Source: Gammaproteobacteria bacterium (GTDB taxonomy: Bacteria > Pseudomonadota > Gammaproteobacteria > Steroidobacterales > Steroidobacteraceae). From it: a stretch of 7,930 nucleotides of DNA. The notes under the pieces were generated by a model. It saw nothing but the letters and a program-made list of their open reading frames with translations. It searched no databases and had not been told where the DNA came from. Shown here one piece after another: positions 6,292 through 7,930 of the stretch (within the stretch, counting starts at the first letter, position 1; each line of letters begins with the position of its first letter). The translations under genes were made by a program, and so were the position numbers. The stretch lies in contig JAURMS010000280.1 of NCBI GenBank assembly GCA_030830595.1, positions 1-7,930 on the forward strand, read 5' to 3'.

Positions 6292-6999
6292 TCAAAGCAT
6301 TCTGAGGCGCTGGACCGGCAGACGACCACGCATGTCCGCCAGCGCATTCATGAGCTCGCCCCTGCGGGCGACACCCAGCTTGCCATACACCCGATTCAAG
6401 TGCAGTTTGACGGTCTGTTCGCTGATACCCAGATCGCTGGCGATGGTCTTGTTGGCCTTGCCTTCGAGTAGTTCCGCAAGAATTTGACCTTCCCGCTCAG
6501 TGAGGGCGGGCAGCCTGGTCCAGGTCTTCTCAGTCCGCGGATTCTCCATCGGCATGACTTCAGTCATGGCAGCAATGACCTGATCGCGCGGAATCCAGGC
6601 ACCCTCTCCGCAGACCACCTGCAGGCAACGAACGATCTCGCTCACTCCCTCATGCCCAGTGAGGATCGCCTTCAGGCCAAGGCGAAATGCATAGGCGAGC
6701 GTCCTCGGCGGCAACGTCTCCCCCACCGATGCAAATTTTACTCGGGCATTGCGGCGCCTCAACGCGATCATCGCGTCGAACCCATCCCCATTCAGGAGAC
6801 TGGACTTGACCATGAGCAGCTGTTCCGGGCCGGACTCGAGTTGATCCATGGAGGCCACACTGCCTGCGTATTCACAGCAAGTGGACAGCGAGCAGCCGGC
6901 TGTGAGCTCTTCCACAAAGTACTCATCCAGCCCATATGAGAGGACCTGGATCAGCTCCTGCCCACTGGGTGCCGACGCAGTGCTCCGACTGGTTTCCAT
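6292..6999 (-). CDS. LuxR/NarL-type transcriptional regulator with degenerate receiver domain (VpsT/CsgD-like)
   Basis: The C-terminus (about 165-221) is a GerE/LuxR helix-turn-helix: LTEREGQILAELLEGKANKT, then IASDLGISEQTVKLHLNRVY, then GKLGV. The N-terminal ~130 residues align by pattern with a response-regulator receiver, but the pocket is lost: no acidic pair after strand 1, Lys65 where the phosphorylated Asp should be, and no Lys at the end of strand 5 (LTG instead of LLK). WIPR (135-138) sits just after the receiver, where VpsT-type regulators have their c-di-GMP-binding W[FLM][TS]R; the Trp and Arg match, the two middle residues do not. At 235 residues the length suits the family. The ATG at 6999 has no clear Shine-Dalgarno, so a leaderless or weakly translated message is possible. 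It is divergent from the DUF11 protein gene and convergent with the riboswitch-controlled lipoprotein. DNA binding is secure; the ligand is hypothetical. Confidence 0.9.
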   Translation of the reverse strand: METSRSTASAPSGQELIQVLSYGLDEYFVEELTAGCSLSTCCEYAGSVASMDQLESGPEQLLMVKSSLLNGDGFDAMIALRRRNARVKFASVGETLPPRTLAYAFRLGLKAILTGHEGVSEIVRCLQVVCGEGAWIPRDQVIAAMTEVMPMENPRTEKTWTRLPALTEREGQILAELLEGKANKTIASDLGISEQTVKLHLNRVYGKLGVARRGELMNALADMRGRLPVQRLRML

Positions 7000-7030
7000 A
7001 ACACGATATCTATTAGTCGATTGCTACCAC

Positions 7031-7049
7031 CGCAATGATGAACATTGCG
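7031..7049. promoter_or_regulatory. Perfect 7+5+7 inverted repeat, candidate operator
   Basis: CGCAATG and CATTGCG are exact reverse complements around the 5-base spacer ATGAA. The 19-base dyad symmetry is typical of a dimeric helix-turn-helix regulator site. It lies about 32 bases upstream of the regulator start codon and about 30 bases before the -35 of the rightward promoter, so one bound dimer could affect both genes. The LuxR-type protein next door is the obvious candidate, by context only. Confidence 0.5.
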
Positions 7050-7061
7050 TAAATTAAAAAC

Positions 7062-7075
7062 GTGACGGGCGTCAC
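7062..7075. promoter_or_regulatory. Perfect 6+2+6 inverted repeat, candidate activator site
   Basis: GTGACG and CGTCAC flank GG, forming a 14-base dyad that ends 3 bases before the putative -35 of the rightward promoter. That places its centre near -45 relative to the predicted transcription start, a usual position for an activator touching RNA polymerase. Its arms differ from those of the 7031-7049 repeat, so the two may bind different proteins. It could instead act as a hairpin in a transcript crossing it, but no U-tract follows. Confidence 0.45.
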
Positions 7076-7078
7076 TCT

Positions 7079-7108
7079 TTGAGGCCGACCAACAGAACTG
7101 GATATAAC
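7079..7108 (+). promoter_or_regulatory. Sigma70-like promoter for the DUF11 protein gene
   Basis: TTGAGG (7079-7084, 4 of 6 consensus) and TATAAC (7103-7108, 5 of 6) are separated by 18 bases, predicting a start near 7115 and a leader of about 67 bases. The hexamers are seen directly; activity is inferred. Confidence 0.45.
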
Positions 7109-7157
7109 CTTTGGGTGATAGGCGTGCTGAGCACCGCCCGGTACAAAGGTCACGCCC
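7107..7157 (+). other. Potentially structured leader upstream of the DUF11 protein gene
   Basis: ACCTTTG (7107-7113) is perfectly complementary to CAAAGGT (7144-7150) and encloses a strong hairpin: GGCGTGC (7121-7127), loop TGA, then GCAC, a bulged C and GCC (7131-7138). GGCGTG (7121-7126) can also pair with CACGCC (7151-7156), so alternative folds exist. It matches no riboswitch class I recognise. If transcription starts near 7115, the outer helix would lack its 5' strand, which weakens the case. Confidence 0.3.
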
Positions 7158-7181
7158 AGTCAACAACGATGGAAATGGCTT

Positions 7182-7930
7182 ATGTTCAAGCAACGCGCAT
7201 ACTTCAATTCATTGCTCGCCGCAGCAGCCTTGATGGCCGCCGGAACGGTGCAGGCCGCGGATCCACCGGGCCTCACTGTTGCAATCCAGGACAAGTGCAT
7301 GGCAGACATCGCACTGGAGCGAGCGGGGCTCACGTTGAATTGCACCGCGAACGACATTTCCCTCGCCCAGGCCATGCTTCTTCAGAATGAGGACGGGTCA
7401 GACCCAAAGTGCGACTACCCTGGCGCTGAAATTACTTTTGACGCAATCTATACGGTGACCAGCTCGGCGACCGAGCGCTACGACATTGGGCTGTGGTTCT
7501 CCGCCGACGGCGACTCGAACGGCGACGGCGCGCTCACCGGCGAGTGCAATATCGCCACCCTGCCGACCGCGGGAGCGGGCGGCTTTGTCAACGTCGACCA
7601 GAACACTCAGCCGGGAGACACCTGCGGCGATATCAGCAGTCGCAAGGGCGCCAATCCTCTGAACCCGGTCATCCGGCTCACGACCACCTGTGTCGACCCT
7701 GACAACAACGGCTCATTGAACCTGCCCTACTGCACCAGCTGGCGTCAGGGCGGGTCCAACCAGACCTGCACCAACCCACTCGACGCCTACCCGGGCGCGC
7801 CGTCTAAGTGTAAGTGCGAGACCAATTTCGAGGTCGCCATCGAGGTGCCGGCCGCAGAGCTGCGGGTCGAGAAGACGGCCGAGAAGGCGAGTGTGGCGGA
7901 ACCAGGCGCACCCGTTACTTACACCGTGAA
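7182..7930 (+). CDS. Secreted cysteine-rich protein entering a DUF11 repeat, incomplete at the right edge
   Basis: 249 codons are visible. The N-terminus is a Sec signal peptide (MFKQRAYFNS, then a hydrophobic Ala/Leu core) with likely cleavage after VQA (residue 25); there is no lipobox. The following ~200 residues contain ten cysteines (39, 54, 77, 122, 148, 170, 184, 196, 210, 212), suggesting disulfide-stabilised extracytoplasmic structure, and a DGDSNGDG segment (109-116) resembling an EF-hand/dockerin-type calcium loop. From about 227, LRVEKTAEKASVAEPGAPVT followed by YTV is the start of a DUF11 (B_ant_repeat) module, usually found in tandem in large surface proteins. The ATG at 7182 has GGAA 7 bases upstream. 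It lies divergent to the LuxR-type regulator and behind two candidate operators. An adhesin or matrix role is inferred; the N-terminal domain is not one I recognise. Confidence 0.88.
   Translation, partial: MFKQRAYFNSLLAAAALMAAGTVQAADPPGLTVAIQDKCMADIALERAGLTLNCTANDISLAQAMLLQNEDGSDPKCDYPGAEITFDAIYTVTSSATERYDIGLWFSADGDSNGDGALTGECNIATLPTAGAGGFVNVDQNTQPGDTCGDISSRKGANPLNPVIRLTTTCVDPDNNGSLNLPYCTSWRQGGSNQTCTNPLDAYPGAPSKCKCETNFEVAIEVPAAELRVEKTAEKASVAEPGAPVTYTV

Larger units (their letters stand above)
7000..7181. promoter_or_regulatory. Divergent regulatory region between the LuxR-type regulator and the DUF11 protein gene
   Basis: This 182-base non-coding gap is AT-richer than its surroundings near 7000-7060. 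It contains two perfect inverted repeats (7031-7049 and 7062-7075), a sigma70-like promoter for the rightward gene, and a potentially paired leader, all listed separately. For the leftward gene a weak pair TTGCGG (7035-7030) and TAGATA 17 bases on would place the -35 inside the first inverted repeat and start transcription next to the ATG; this is only suggestive. Confidence 0.6.

Overview
The window is GC-rich chromosomal DNA, densely coded, and almost certainly from a gammaproteobacterium. TypA/BipA, the SrkA (YihE/RdoA) kinase and GalE all read like enterobacterial or xanthomonad-type orthologues. A lineage near Xanthomonadales/Chromatiales would fit the many glycine-rich lipoproteins, but the sequence alone does not fix the family. 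No mobile element, tRNA, rRNA or CRISPR array was found.

Left half, minus strand (about 4288 down to 1). This is a compact, probably co-transcribed block: srkA, then a large lipoprotein carrying an HEFAH zinc-protease motif, then a small lipoprotein, then typA, which runs off the left edge. The first two junctions overlap (TGATG and ATGA), so translation is probably coupled. The typA start (GTG) follows after 58 bases. Two stress-linked cytoplasmic genes therefore flank two envelope lipoproteins of unknown role.

Middle, plus strand. galE diverges from srkA across a 58-base gap. It is followed by a leader of about 250 bases containing a clear cyclic-di-GMP-I (GEMM-I) riboswitch. Downstream of the aptamer are a hairpin, an anti-Shine-Dalgarno tract and a strong Shine-Dalgarno sequence. 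The controlled gene encodes a lipoprotein with one cadherin/Ig-like and one fibronectin type III domain.

Right part. A LuxR/NarL-type regulator on the minus strand has a degenerate receiver domain, with Lys at the phospho-Asp position and a WIPR sequence close to the c-di-GMP-binding motif of VpsT-like proteins. It diverges from a secreted, cysteine-rich protein entering a DUF11-type repeat, cut by the right edge. The 182-base gap between them holds two perfect inverted repeats, a sigma70-like promoter and a potentially structured leader.

Working model (inference): the right half is a small c-di-GMP-responsive surface module. The riboswitch sets expression of the Ig/FN3 lipoprotein, and the VpsT/CsgD-like regulator acts on the divergent secreted DUF11 protein and perhaps on itself.
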